From Singulisphaera sp. GP187 (lineage in GTDB: Bacteria; Planctomycetota; Planctomycetia; Gemmatales; Gemmataceae), in the NCBI GenBank assembly GCA_945868575.1, contig CAMBMH010000026.1:1-33166 (forward strand): 33,166 nt of DNA. The letters are read 5' to 3'. How positions within the stretch are numbered: position 1 is the first letter of the stretch; every line of letters begins with the position of its first letter. The notes below the pieces were generated by a model. It made no database searches. It saw only the letters and a list, made by a program, of their open reading frames with translations, and had not been told where the DNA came from. The position numbers were made by a program, and so were the translations under genes. Below, piece after piece: positions 26,273 to 33,166 of the stretch.

Positions 26273-28407
26273 AAGGGCCGCCTTTCCAGGGAGCTTGAAA
26301 CTGGAATTTCCTTTCCTTTCCCTTTCAATTGCAGGGAAAGTTCGGCCGCCTCTATGGATTGTTTTTCCAAAAGAATTTCCGCGAGGGCTTCCACCAGGTC
26401 CTTGTGGGCTTTAAGTATAGAGGCGCAACGAAGCCTTTGCAAATCGAGTATCGTGTTGATTGCGGAGTCCAACCTGTCCCGCTGCTCTATGCCCCAGATA
26501 TCCTGGCGTTCGGTGGTTGCACCCCTGACATTGAGCGGGGCAAGGGTCTCCGAACCGAGTCCATGCACCTCCACAAGTTCGCGGGCGATATGGGTGGCCA
26601 TTTGTATGTCCATCGTGGAGCCAAGGCTGACATCACCCAAAAGCATCCGTTCGGCCTCGCGTCCCCCCATAAGCACACATATCCGGTCGAGCATTTCTCC
26701 GAGGGTGGTCACATGGCGGTTTGGCCGGGAAAAACATTCGACATATCCGGAGGTTCCGACCACATCATCCTGAAGGGAAATTCTTCTAAGAGGAGGACTA
26801 TTGGGCGTCATCAGGGTCGCCAAGGCGTGTCCGGATTCATGGATCGCGACAACCCGCTGCTCGGCTGGTGTCATCTTGGGCAAGCGGTGCATCGCGGTAA
26901 GCGCCGATTCAATATCCGAAGGGGTTGTATCGGAAGTTCGGTCGGCGCGGAGCCTTTCTCGGGCCAGGGACCGGCAAAGTGCCTGGAGGTGGTCACCGGA
27001 AAAATGGGTCCCGGGCGCCGCCCCGGGAACATTATGTCTGGTGCGGTCAACTGCTTTTTCCAGCGCTTCCCTAGAAAACGCCAAACCCCAGGTCTTGTCA
27101 TAAATTTGAAGGATGCTCCTCCTGGCTTCCTCATCCGGATAGGGAATCTCCAGTTGGTACTCAAATCGCCCGGGACGAAGAAGCGCTGGGTCGAGGCTCT
27201 CGGCAAAGTTGGTCGTGCCGATGACAAAAACGAGCTCTTCACGGCGGAATCCATCCATTTCCGTGAGTAGCTGATTAACCAAACTGTGCTCGGCGCCAGA
27301 TCCCAAATAGGTGCCCCGTTTGACCGCAAAAGAATCAATTTCGTCAAACACAATAACAGACGGTGCCGACATGCGCGCCTGATGAAAAATCCGCCTCAGG
27401 TTGGATTCACTCTGTCCCACCCATTTGCTTTTGAGCTCCGGGCCGGAGACAACGATGACCGCGGCGCCCAGCGATGTGGCAAATGCCTTGGCAAACAGAG
27501 TTTTACCAGTTCCGGGAGGCCCCCAAAAGATAATTCCCCTTGGGATTAACCGCTCCAGCCGTTGTCGGGACTCCTCATTGGGAGCATGATCGCGGCGGGC
27601 AAGTATGTCAAGTATCTCCTCATTAAGGTGTTTTTTGACATCAGAATAGCCTCCTATGTCCTTGTCCAGGTCGACATGAGGAATTTCGAGTTGGCCGGCG
27701 ACGGTAGCCTGACGGATCTGGGATAAAGCGCCCCTGGGCGTGTCCGGAAAATCGGGTCCCTCGATCCGCGAAAGAATCTTTCGCAAACGGACAGGATTGA
27801 GACCCGAGACATGTTTGTAAAGGTCGATCGGGGAAAAATCGACGCCGAATTTCGCCATTTCACGCCGCGTAACCAGCTTTACTATCCGGTCCCTTGGAAT
27901 TCCCACCAGGCTTGCTTTCCATGGGAAAAGATGTGCCACCACCGGGGGAAGAGTATAGGACGGGTCGTTGAATCCCAACCAAACCAGTTCCGGATTTTCG
28001 TGAAGGAGTGGGACAACTTCGCGACCCTGTGTGGTGAGATCCTGTTGGCTGACGGTAAGCAGGTCGAGGTGGGGCAAAACCACAACCTTACCATCCACGA
28101 GGCCCCGTACCGCCTCGCGCAATTGACCAACAATCGAATCCATAAGCGAACGCGATTGTCCCGCCGGATCTCCCGCCACGCCGGATTTTCGTTCCTGGCC
28201 ATCAAGATAAATGCAACCAATTCCATCCTTTTTCAGGCGGTCGCGCAGGATCTTGTAGACAAAAACCGTCATATCCTTGTCGCATTCCACCAATACAGGC
28301 ATTCCCGACCGAAGCCGACGGGCCGCCTCTGCGAGCAATTCGCCAAAGGAAGCCTCGACCGCGTCGAGGGGTGTCACATCATCGGGCATTTTTTGCGGTT
28401 CTGACAT
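26269..28407 (-). CDS. Soluble FtsH-like AAA+ protease (AAA + peptidase M41)
   Basis: A 712-aa protein in the proposed frame. The N-terminal ~230 residues have no FtsH transmembrane segments. They look like a degenerate nucleotide-binding module (LVECDKDMTVFVYKIL without a Walker A; VVVLPHLDLL in Walker-B position). Next comes an active AAA+ domain: Walker A GPPGTGKT (about 296-303), Walker B VIVFDEID (about 351-358) and SRH with LRPGRFE. The M41 metalloprotease has HESGH (about 523-527), and GGREAER followed by STMDIQ supplies the third zinc ligand Asp (about 600). It should unfold and degrade proteins in the cytosol, unlike membrane FtsH. I chose ATG 28407, 11 nt after the upstream stop; ATG 28446 would overlap the upstream gene by 28 bp and encodes an unlike N-terminus. 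Neither has a clear SD, so coupling is likely. Confidence 0.9.
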   Translation of the reverse strand: MSEPQKMPDDVTPLDAVEASFGELLAEAARRLRSGMPVLVECDKDMTVFVYKILRDRLKKDGIGCIYLDGQERKSGVAGDPAGQSRSLMDSIVGQLREAVRGLVDGKVVVLPHLDLLTVSQQDLTTQGREVVPLLHENPELVWLGFNDPSYTLPPVVAHLFPWKASLVGIPRDRIVKLVTRREMAKFGVDFSPIDLYKHVSGLNPVRLRKILSRIEGPDFPDTPRGALSQIRQATVAGQLEIPHVDLDKDIGGYSDVKKHLNEEILDILARRDHAPNEESRQRLERLIPRGIIFWGPPGTGKTLFAKAFATSLGAAVIVVSGPELKSKWVGQSESNLRRIFHQARMSAPSVIVFDEIDSFAVKRGTYLGSGAEHSLVNQLLTEMDGFRREELVFVIGTTNFAESLDPALLRPGRFEYQLEIPYPDEEARRSILQIYDKTWGLAFSREALEKAVDRTRHNVPGAAPGTHFSGDHLQALCRSLARERLRADRTSDTTPSDIESALTAMHRLPKMTPAEQRVVAIHESGHALATLMTPNSPPLRRISLQDDVVGTSGYVECFSRPNRHVTTLGEMLDRICVLMGGREAERMLLGDVSLGSTMDIQMATHIARELVEVHGLGSETLAPLNVRGATTERQDIWGIEQRDRLDSAINTILDLQRLRCASILKAHKDLVEALAEILLEKQSIEAAELSLQLKGKGKEIPVSSSLERRPL

Positions 28408-28418
28408 GGAAAGCTGAA

Positions 28419-29000
28419 TCAAACCTCCAGTACGATGGTCATGCATTTACCGGCGGGATCCTCGTCAATAGACCGAATTTGCCCTATCTGCGATGCTTTT
28501 TCACGCAAAGCACGCACGCTTGTACGGTGAACCGCCCGGTCAATAACCTCGCGCAGCGCGGGCAAACTTTCCTCCAGCAGATTGGTCGCCGCCTTTTGAG
28601 CCTTGTCACGCTCGCGCCCCTCTTCGGTTTTGCAATCCTCAAGCACGAGATTTTGCAGCCGTTTTTGCTCCTCCCGGGCAAGGTTCTCATCATCCATTAC
28701 AATACCCGAGCGCAAACCCCGAAATGTTTTTTCACGCTGGGCGGCAGTTTCGACAACAACCCGGCCTGATTGAGGCTCGACAGAAACCACCAGCGCGGTC
28801 CCATCCGCCGCCTGGGTCTTTTTCTCGAGGTGGCATTCGTGCGGTTCAAACCCTTCCGCTATGAGTTCTTCCGTCAAGAGGCTTGCCATCCGCTCCTGGG
28901 GAAGAAGACCAAGCATTGAGATGGTCGATTCGACCCGATCCTGGGCGGCGACCTTGATCTCCAGGGCCTCTTTCACCTCAATGCGGTATGCCCTGCTCAT
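28419..29000 (-). CDS. 193-aa component of the FtsH/MoxR operon
   Basis: The N-terminal half has short strands and helices (AYRIEVKEALEIKV; LGLLPQERMASLLTEELIAEGF; ALVVSVEPQSGRVVVET). The second half is a long charged helical or coiled-coil stretch (ENLAREEQKRLQNLVLED; GRERDKAQKAATNLLEE) ending in a beta segment (GKCMTIVLEV). No catalytic or membrane motif is seen. The first ATG overlaps the TAA of the 403-aa gene by one base (TAATG), which indicates coupling. The two-part architecture fits a dedicated adaptor or regulator of the protease encoded next. Similar short proteins starting with S.(A/S)YRI occur with FtsH/MoxR ternary systems in my recollection; this was not searched. Confidence 0.8.
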   Translation of the reverse strand: MSRAYRIEVKEALEIKVAAQDRVESTISMLGLLPQERMASLLTEELIAEGFEPHECHLEKKTQAADGTALVVSVEPQSGRVVVETAAQREKTFRGLRSGIVMDDENLAREEQKRLQNLVLEDCKTEEGRERDKAQKAATNLLEESLPALREVIDRAVHRTSVRALREKASQIGQIRSIDEDPAGKCMTIVLEV

Positions 29001-30211
29001 TATTGTTCCCCGCTGATGGGTTCGTTGTTGGAAATCGCAGCGGGCGCCTCCGTTGGAGAAAGCTCACGCAAAAGAGAGGCAACCAGGTCTCTCCAAGGGG
29101 CGCCTCCGGAGTTCCGGAATCGGCGCAAATACCCCTGAGCATCATCGTAGGCCTCATCAAGGTACCCGACCCGAAGAGATTCCTCATATTTTTCAGTTAG
29201 CCGTGCCCCTATTCGAAGGGCCATAAAAGCGTCCCGCCTCAACGCTTGTCTTTCGACAAGGGATGCCCCTTTCCAATCAATTTCCTCCGCAAAAGCATCG
29301 GAAAGGCTTTCCATCGGCTCCAAAACCTCCCCTACCCACCTTAATAGCCTTTGCAGCCAAAACGAAGCCCGCCCATCTTCAAGTAATGCTTCCCAAACTG
29401 CCCAGGTTTGCTGCGCCCATCGGGCCCGCTCCTGAATTCTGGGTAAACTGGTCGCCTCTTTTAAAGCCCTGTGATTGATCTTCCATGCCCGGTGCAACCT
29501 TGTTGCCAATGCACCCTCCAACAGGGGAATCAGTCTCAACCCCATTACCCCTGGACTTCCGATCGGTTGCAAAGAATGTGCCTCATAAAGGGCTCTTTCT
29601 TGGGTCATGGGCGCCCCATAACCGTATTGCGGATCGGATGGAAGTAACCCAAGCACCCGAGGATTGCATGCGGCCCAAAGCAATTGAGTTTCCAAGGAAA
29701 CATTCCGGATCAGGGTTTCCATAATAACCGGAGCATGAAAAATGGCCCAATCCCCGATGATCCATGCAAAAAGCTCATTACCCGGAGTGTCCAGCGGCAG
29801 AGAACCGGGTTCCCCTTTTTTGAAAAGCCTGGGGAACTTGCCTTGGACCAATCCACTTAAAAGCTCCAAAGCTTCAGGCCCCAGCTTCAACCCAACTCCA
29901 AATTCCGGATCAGTTCCATGTTCCGGGGTAATCCCAAAACCCGGGTCGGCCCCTAACCAGGGGCGTGGACCGCACCCCGCATCCTGTTTGGCAATCCAAA
30001 AAGCGATCCCCTCCGCAATTGCTTTTTTGAGCGATTCAAGACCCCTGGCGCGAAAACCCTGGCGAACAGCGGGCCGAGTTGCCCCACCGATACCCCCCAT
30101 CCATCGGGATGTCATCCATGGAGCAGATTGTCCCGAAACGATTGAAAGCCAAAGCCTGTGGATTTCCACTTCGTGAAGGGTGCAGGCGACAGGAGACCGT
30201 GATTCGGACAA
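29000..30211 (-). CDS. 403-aa first gene of the FtsH/MoxR operon (TTG start)
   Basis: Not a recognised enzyme. The protein is Trp/Leu/Arg-rich and mostly helical. It has a linker with repeated DPGFG/DPEFG-like elements (about residues 85-105), then GPEALELLSGLVQGKFPRLF, a hydrophobic GDWAIFHAPVIMETLI helix, and helices such as WAQQTWAVWEALLEDGRASF. The frame begins after a TAG at 30218-30220, and the only usable upstream codon is TTG at 30209-30211, preceded by a GGGGGG run. The next ATG would remove about 32 residues, including HRLWLSIVSG, which looks structured. As the first gene it may carry the operon promoter upstream. No vWA MIDAS motif was found, so it is not the missing MoxR partner by sequence. 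Role unknown; likely a sensor or effector component. Confidence 0.8.
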   Translation of the reverse strand: MSESRSPVACTLHEVEIHRLWLSIVSGQSAPWMTSRWMGGIGGATRPAVRQGFRARGLESLKKAIAEGIAFWIAKQDAGCGPRPWLGADPGFGITPEHGTDPEFGVGLKLGPEALELLSGLVQGKFPRLFKKGEPGSLPLDTPGNELFAWIIGDWAIFHAPVIMETLIRNVSLETQLLWAACNPRVLGLLPSDPQYGYGAPMTQERALYEAHSLQPIGSPGVMGLRLIPLLEGALATRLHRAWKINHRALKEATSLPRIQERARWAQQTWAVWEALLEDGRASFWLQRLLRWVGEVLEPMESLSDAFAEEIDWKGASLVERQALRRDAFMALRIGARLTEKYEESLRVGYLDEAYDDAQGYLRRFRNSGGAPWRDLVASLLRELSPTEAPAAISNNEPISGEQ

Positions 30212-30533
30212 AACGCACTACCCCCCAACCCAAGTTGATTGGGTAACTTTAAGGCCAAAAGTCATTCTGGGCCCCAAGAGGATTTTTAGGTTCAAAAGAC
30301 ACCAGCGAACCCTTCAAAACCGTTGATTTTCCCGTGGAGAGGCCTGGATTGCAAAAAAGGAATGCATGAATGGACGGTTTTTTGATCGACGCAAACCATT
30401 GATAAAAAGCAACTTACAGGAATTCTCTTGGAAAAACGCAAAGACAGCTGTTTACTATCCCCATCGCCAGCAAGGACAGCTGACTTTGATCATGAGGGCA
30501 TATCGCCCAGTTTTTCCAGGGGAAAGGAATCCC
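30212..30533. promoter_or_regulatory. Divergent intergenic region
   Basis: This 322-bp region separates the FtsH/MoxR operon (minus) from the PuuD-like gene (plus) and must contain the promoters of both. I see an ACAGCTGT palindrome (30444-30451) next to a poor -10-like TACTAT (30453-30458), but no convincing -35/-10 pair. An in-frame ATG at 30366 would add 56 residues unlike the family and lacks a good SD. Confidence 0.4.
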
Positions 30534-31271
30534 ATGTCGAGCATTCTTCCGTTTCAGCCTTCGACCTCGACGATCAAGATTGGTGTTTACGGACCCGACC
30601 GTTTCAACACCGACCCCAAACATGGATGTGGACTTTGGGGTGCGGGACTCAACGCCTCGATCATTCACGCCGAAGCCGAACCTGTCCGCCTCGAAACCGG
30701 CCCATCCACCTGGAACAAATTTTTCAAGGAAGTTGCAGGAATCGTAATTTCGGGCCACGACACCCAAAGCAAATCGAACCCGGCCGAAATGGAAGAGCTT
30801 TGCCAATATGTTCGCAAGAACAAGATTCCTGTCCTTGCCATCGACCATGGCATGCACCTTTTGAACACCTCAGGTGGCGGCAACCTCATCAATGATTTCG
30901 TTCGGGAAACCCCCGAAGCCCTTCAACATCGCCACCCCCCCGAAAAAGGGCAACGCCATTCCCTCACCATTGTCCCGGGCAGCATGATCCAGATTCTCTA
31001 CGGGGAAGGCGAAGTCATCGTCAACAGCGAACATCGCCGCGCCGTCAATCGGCTTGCAAAAGGCTTCCGCCCAACGGCCAGGGCCCTCGATGGAACCATC
31101 GAGGCCTACGAATCGGAAATCGCGAATTGGTTTGTGATGGGCGTCCAATGGCAACCCGCCTGCAGCATGTCCTCGGGTCTTGACATCCAACTTTTCCGCG
31201 CACTCATTGACGCCGCGAAAAGGGCACAGGGAACACCCGTCGCCACAAAGCGAACTGCCAAAGCGGCGTAA
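30534..31271 (+). CDS. PuuD-like class I glutamine amidotransferase-fold protein, catalytically degenerate
   Basis: A 245-aa protein with the fold and layout of gamma-glutamyl-gamma-aminobutyrate hydrolase (peptidase C26/PuuD). It has GVYGPDRFNTDP, GIVISGHDTQ, the nucleophile-elbow position PVLAIDHGMHLLN, a VNSEHRRAVNRLAKGF strand, ALDGTIEAYE and the terminal VMGVQWQPA. In active members the elbow reads GICRG and the tail GVQ(F/W)HPE. Here the Cys position is Asp (about 104), the catalytic His is Gln (about 207) and the Glu is Ala (about 209), so the whole Cys-His-Glu triad appears lost. It may be a regulatory or binding protein. The start is the ATG with AAGGA 5 nt upstream; the longer frame from 30366 is not family-like. 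A strong terminator follows, so it is monocistronic. Confidence 0.85.
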   Translation: MSSILPFQPSTSTIKIGVYGPDRFNTDPKHGCGLWGAGLNASIIHAEAEPVRLETGPSTWNKFFKEVAGIVISGHDTQSKSNPAEMEELCQYVRKNKIPVLAIDHGMHLLNTSGGGNLINDFVRETPEALQHRHPPEKGQRHSLTIVPGSMIQILYGEGEVIVNSEHRRAVNRLAKGFRPTARALDGTIEAYESEIANWFVMGVQWQPACSMSSGLDIQLFRALIDAAKRAQGTPVATKRTAKAA

Positions 31272-31297
31272 TAGGTATCAGTAAAAATAAAACCAAA

Positions 31298-31331
31298 AGC
31301 CCCGCAAGAAACTCATTGCGGGGCTTTTTTT
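31298..31331 (+). terminator. Rho-independent terminator of the PuuD-like gene
   Basis: AGCCCCGCAA and TTGCGGGGCT form a perfect 10-bp stem around an 8-nt loop, followed by seven T. It begins 26 bp after the stop codon. Confidence 0.95.
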
Positions 31332-31497
31332 GGCTGGATGGAAACACTTTGGCGACCAACTTTAGATCTTTCAGGTCACCAAATCAGCCTTTTAGAGTGT
31401 CAAAAAACACGGCAATCCCCAAGCCGCTGCCAGGGGCAATGGCAATTGCAATGAAAATCCCACATATAACAACCTTGTTTTCATAAATTATTAATCA
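31332..31497. other. Convergent intergenic gap
   Basis: Between the terminator and the GH172-like stop. It contains an imperfect inverted repeat TTGGCGACC/GGTCACCAA around a 16-nt spacer and AT-rich sequence near 31470-31497. No gene and no clear terminator for the minus-strand gene were found. Confidence 0.5.
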
Positions 31498-33072
31498 TTA
31501 TTCAATAACACAGTTAACGACCCAGATCAGTCGATCTTTATTTTGCCGATTGTTCGTTTTGATAATAAGCTGATTTTCTCCCTTGTTTAATGATACAGGC
31601 AGGGATACCGTTTTGAAGCCATCGCCATGATCCAATGTGGCCAATTTTGCACCATTGAGCCAAACGATTGCCCAGTCATCGAGTGCAAGTCGCAGCGTGG
31701 TGTTTCGTACCACATCACTGTGCAGAGTGGTTCTCAGATAGTAGGAGTGCTCGGTTGGTGGATAACCTGGACGATGCTGCTTGATCTGTTCAAGCCTCAG
31801 CCAGCTTTTTTCGCTTTTGAGTTTTTGAGCAAGATACTCTTTGGAATTTATTTTAATCGAGGCCGGCAAACCCGCTTGGGAAAGCTGACGGGCAACCTCA
31901 TCCGCTCCCTCAAGAAACTTGTTAATATTGCTGCCATCCGGAATCAGGCCATAGGCTACCCAATCCGATTGCGAGCGAACTACTGGAGCCTTCGATTCCG
32001 CCACCTTGTAAAAATAGGAAACCGCCTCATAGTTATCCGGTCTTGCATTCGAGGTAAATAACAACGAGGATCGAAATCGAACAGGGTCGGGCCCAAAAAA
32101 GCGGTAAAACACACCATCCTGATCATTTCTCCCACGGTTATCCCGATAGGGGCATCCAGCCCACTGCGTTTGATACTGGTTAAATCCCCATGAAAACCCA
32201 AAATCATCTTCCACATTGGCACCGCAAATCACATGAGGATCAATCTCACCATCAATTAGCATTCGGGTTCCGCTGTTGTGAAAGACCATGTCGGCATGAT
32301 CTTTTTGACGCCAACCCATGAAATAGCCAGCGAGAAATCCTACTCCATCTGTCTTGGCAATTGGGAATGGTTCCGAAGGGGAAGCGGGAAGCGCAATATG
32401 TCGTTGAGAATGAAACCGGAGCGGAGTAAGTTTCACATTCTCCGGATACTGTTGCCAATCGATCATCGCGGCACCGTTCTTTGGAGCCTTGCCAAATAGC
32501 CGAATTTTACAACTTTTGGCAAAAGGAATGGGCAAATTGCAATTCCAACCCGGAGAGGCCTTTGGAGGAATCAAGGGGTCATTTTTTACTGTGAAATTTG
32601 GAAAATTCACAATACCGGCGCTTGCAACATGATAGTCCTCAAATCCCAATAACATTCCAAAAAAGGAACGAAAAGGCATGCGGACCTGCGGTTCCAACGA
32701 GTTGTCGACATGGATTTCAATTTCGAGATCTTCGATTTGTTTTTCCGCAAAAACAAACCATAAATGCCTTACGCATCCCGGTCCCTCGACATCCAGGACC
32801 TCGATAGACTCATTGCCCCTGGATGCAATATTTGCCGTCGTGCGGCGCGAACGAAAATCCGTGGGTAAATGCAACAAGGGAACCGCGGGATCGGCATAGG
32901 ATTGGGGAAAAGGATCATCCCCAGGCTTGACAGCAATCTTGCCACCTGCCTCATCTTTGGTTGGTTTAACCTGCTCTTGACCTTTTGCACGAAAGGGCGA
33001 AACACTTAAGTAAACAAAAATAGGGGCAATTACAAAAACAAAAGCAATTACACCTGATTTAAATTTTGACAT
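31498..33072 (-). CDS. GH172 (DUF2961) family glycoside-hydrolase-like protein, membrane-anchored or secreted
   Basis: A 524-aa protein with an N-terminal hydrophobic segment (GVIAFVFVIAPIFVYLSV, residues 7-24), a signal peptide or anchor, then the DUF2961 core. The core has GPGCVRHLWFV near 97, LEIEIHVDNS followed by MPFRSFFGM near 132-140, and DGE (Glu about 276) with GANVEDDFG (Glu about 288). The usual GTGTEDYF block is altered to GANVEDDFG, so activity is uncertain. GH172 enzymes act on furanosides such as fructofuranosides and D-arabinofuranosides; the substrate here is unknown. The C-terminal ~90 residues (LALDDWAIVWLNGAKLATLD, LNKGENQLIIKTNN) form a galactose-binding-like jelly roll. 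The start ATG has GGAG 6 nt upstream. It probably acts outside the cytoplasm in polysaccharide degradation. It appears monocistronic within the window. Confidence 0.85.
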   Translation of the reverse strand: MSKFKSGVIAFVFVIAPIFVYLSVSPFRAKGQEQVKPTKDEAGGKIAVKPGDDPFPQSYADPAVPLLHLPTDFRSRRTTANIASRGNESIEVLDVEGPGCVRHLWFVFAEKQIEDLEIEIHVDNSLEPQVRMPFRSFFGMLLGFEDYHVASAGIVNFPNFTVKNDPLIPPKASPGWNCNLPIPFAKSCKIRLFGKAPKNGAAMIDWQQYPENVKLTPLRFHSQRHIALPASPSEPFPIAKTDGVGFLAGYFMGWRQKDHADMVFHNSGTRMLIDGEIDPHVICGANVEDDFGFSWGFNQYQTQWAGCPYRDNRGRNDQDGVFYRFFGPDPVRFRSSLLFTSNARPDNYEAVSYFYKVAESKAPVVRSQSDWVAYGLIPDGSNINKFLEGADEVARQLSQAGLPASIKINSKEYLAQKLKSEKSWLRLEQIKQHRPGYPPTEHSYYLRTTLHSDVVRNTTLRLALDDWAIVWLNGAKLATLDHGDGFKTVSLPVSLNKGENQLIIKTNNRQNKDRLIWVVNCVIE

Positions 33073-33166
33073 ATATTACTCCATCTAATAATCAAAAATC
33101 ATGGTTGGGCTTCAAACACTCCCCATTCGCCAAGAGAGCGAGGGAGATCGTCCCTTGATAAAGGAG
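33073..33166 (-). other. 5' region of the GH172-like gene
   Basis: The 94 bp upstream of the GH172-like gene contains its GGAG ribosome binding site (minus strand, within 33079-33082). No other coding sequence or clear promoter is recognised before the window ends. Confidence 0.4.

Larger units (their letters stand above)
21451..30211 (-). other. Predicted six-gene FtsH/MoxR conflict-type operon
   Basis: Six same-strand genes run without gaps: 403-aa, 193-aa, FtsH-like, 89-aa, 1,173-aa and MoxR. Four junctions overlap (one TAATG, three ATGA); the fifth is an 11-nt gap if the FtsH start is 28407. Such packing implies a single transcript and stoichiometric synthesis. The AAA+ protease plus MoxR pair with unfamiliar partners resembles the FtsH ternary systems predicted by comparative genomics. 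Confidence 0.75.

Noticed and set aside
26329-27270. 313-aa plus-strand frame opposite the FtsH-like gene
   Set aside because: It lies wholly antisense to clear AAA+/M41 motifs, has low-complexity composition and no family resemblance; a shadow of the coding strand.
28408-28446. Longer FtsH-like start at ATG 28446
   Set aside because: It would overlap the preceding gene by 28 bp with an unlike leader (MHDHRTGG) and no SD; 28407 directly follows the upstream stop.
22485-30211. A vWA domain to partner MoxR
   Set aside because: I looked for DxSxS with later T and D in the 403-, 193-, 89- and 1,173-aa products and saw none. A structure-level search could still reveal a degenerate one.
30366-30533. 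N-terminal extension of the PuuD-like gene from ATG 30366
   Set aside because: The added residues have no family resemblance, and AAGGA precedes the ATG at 30534.

Overview
The window looks like a moderate-GC planctomycete genome, possibly Gemmatales-like. This is inferred from four things: a giant beta-solenoid surface protein with DUF4214-like and duplicated C-terminal modules, a PEP-CTERM protein, a GH172/DUF2961 enzyme, and a conflict-type FtsH/MoxR operon. No marker gene is present and no search was run, so the taxonomy is tentative.

Region 1 (3-19372, plus strand): the 3' end of a giant extracellular protein gene, open at the left edge and at least 6,234 codons long. It is mostly filamentous-hemagglutinin-like repeats with embedded carbohydrate-recognition modules: one galactose-binding-like fold and three L-type-lectin-like domains. 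A small PEP-CTERM protein follows, separated by a perfect 10-bp hairpin.

Region 2 (19484-21342, minus strand): a cysteine desulfurase whose conserved N-terminus is only recovered if translation starts at an ATT codon behind a strong Shine-Dalgarno. Next to it is a secreted thioredoxin-like protein interrupted by a single in-frame TGA exactly where the second Cys of a CxxC motif would be. This is a candidate CxxU selenoprotein with a hairpin just 3' of the TGA, or else a nonsense mutation. A strong intrinsic terminator follows it.

Region 3 (21451-30211, minus strand): six tightly coupled genes. In transcription order they are a 403-aa protein, a 193-aa protein, a soluble FtsH-like AAA+/M41 protease, an 89-aa protein, a 1,173-aa multidomain protein and a MoxR/RavA-type AAA+ ATPase. 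Junctions are mostly ATGA or TAATG overlaps. The layout resembles the FtsH/MoxR 'ternary' conflict systems predicted computationally for multicellular-lifestyle bacteria, but no vWA protein is visible here. The likely logic is a MoxR chaperone plus a soluble protease acting with system-specific sensor/adaptor proteins; this is inference.

Region 4 (30534-33072): a PuuD-like class I glutamine-amidotransferase-fold protein that has lost its catalytic triad, followed by a textbook terminator. After it comes a membrane-anchored or secreted GH172 (DUF2961) glycosidase-like protein on the minus strand. No rRNA, tRNA, CRISPR array, transposase or integrase was recognised.
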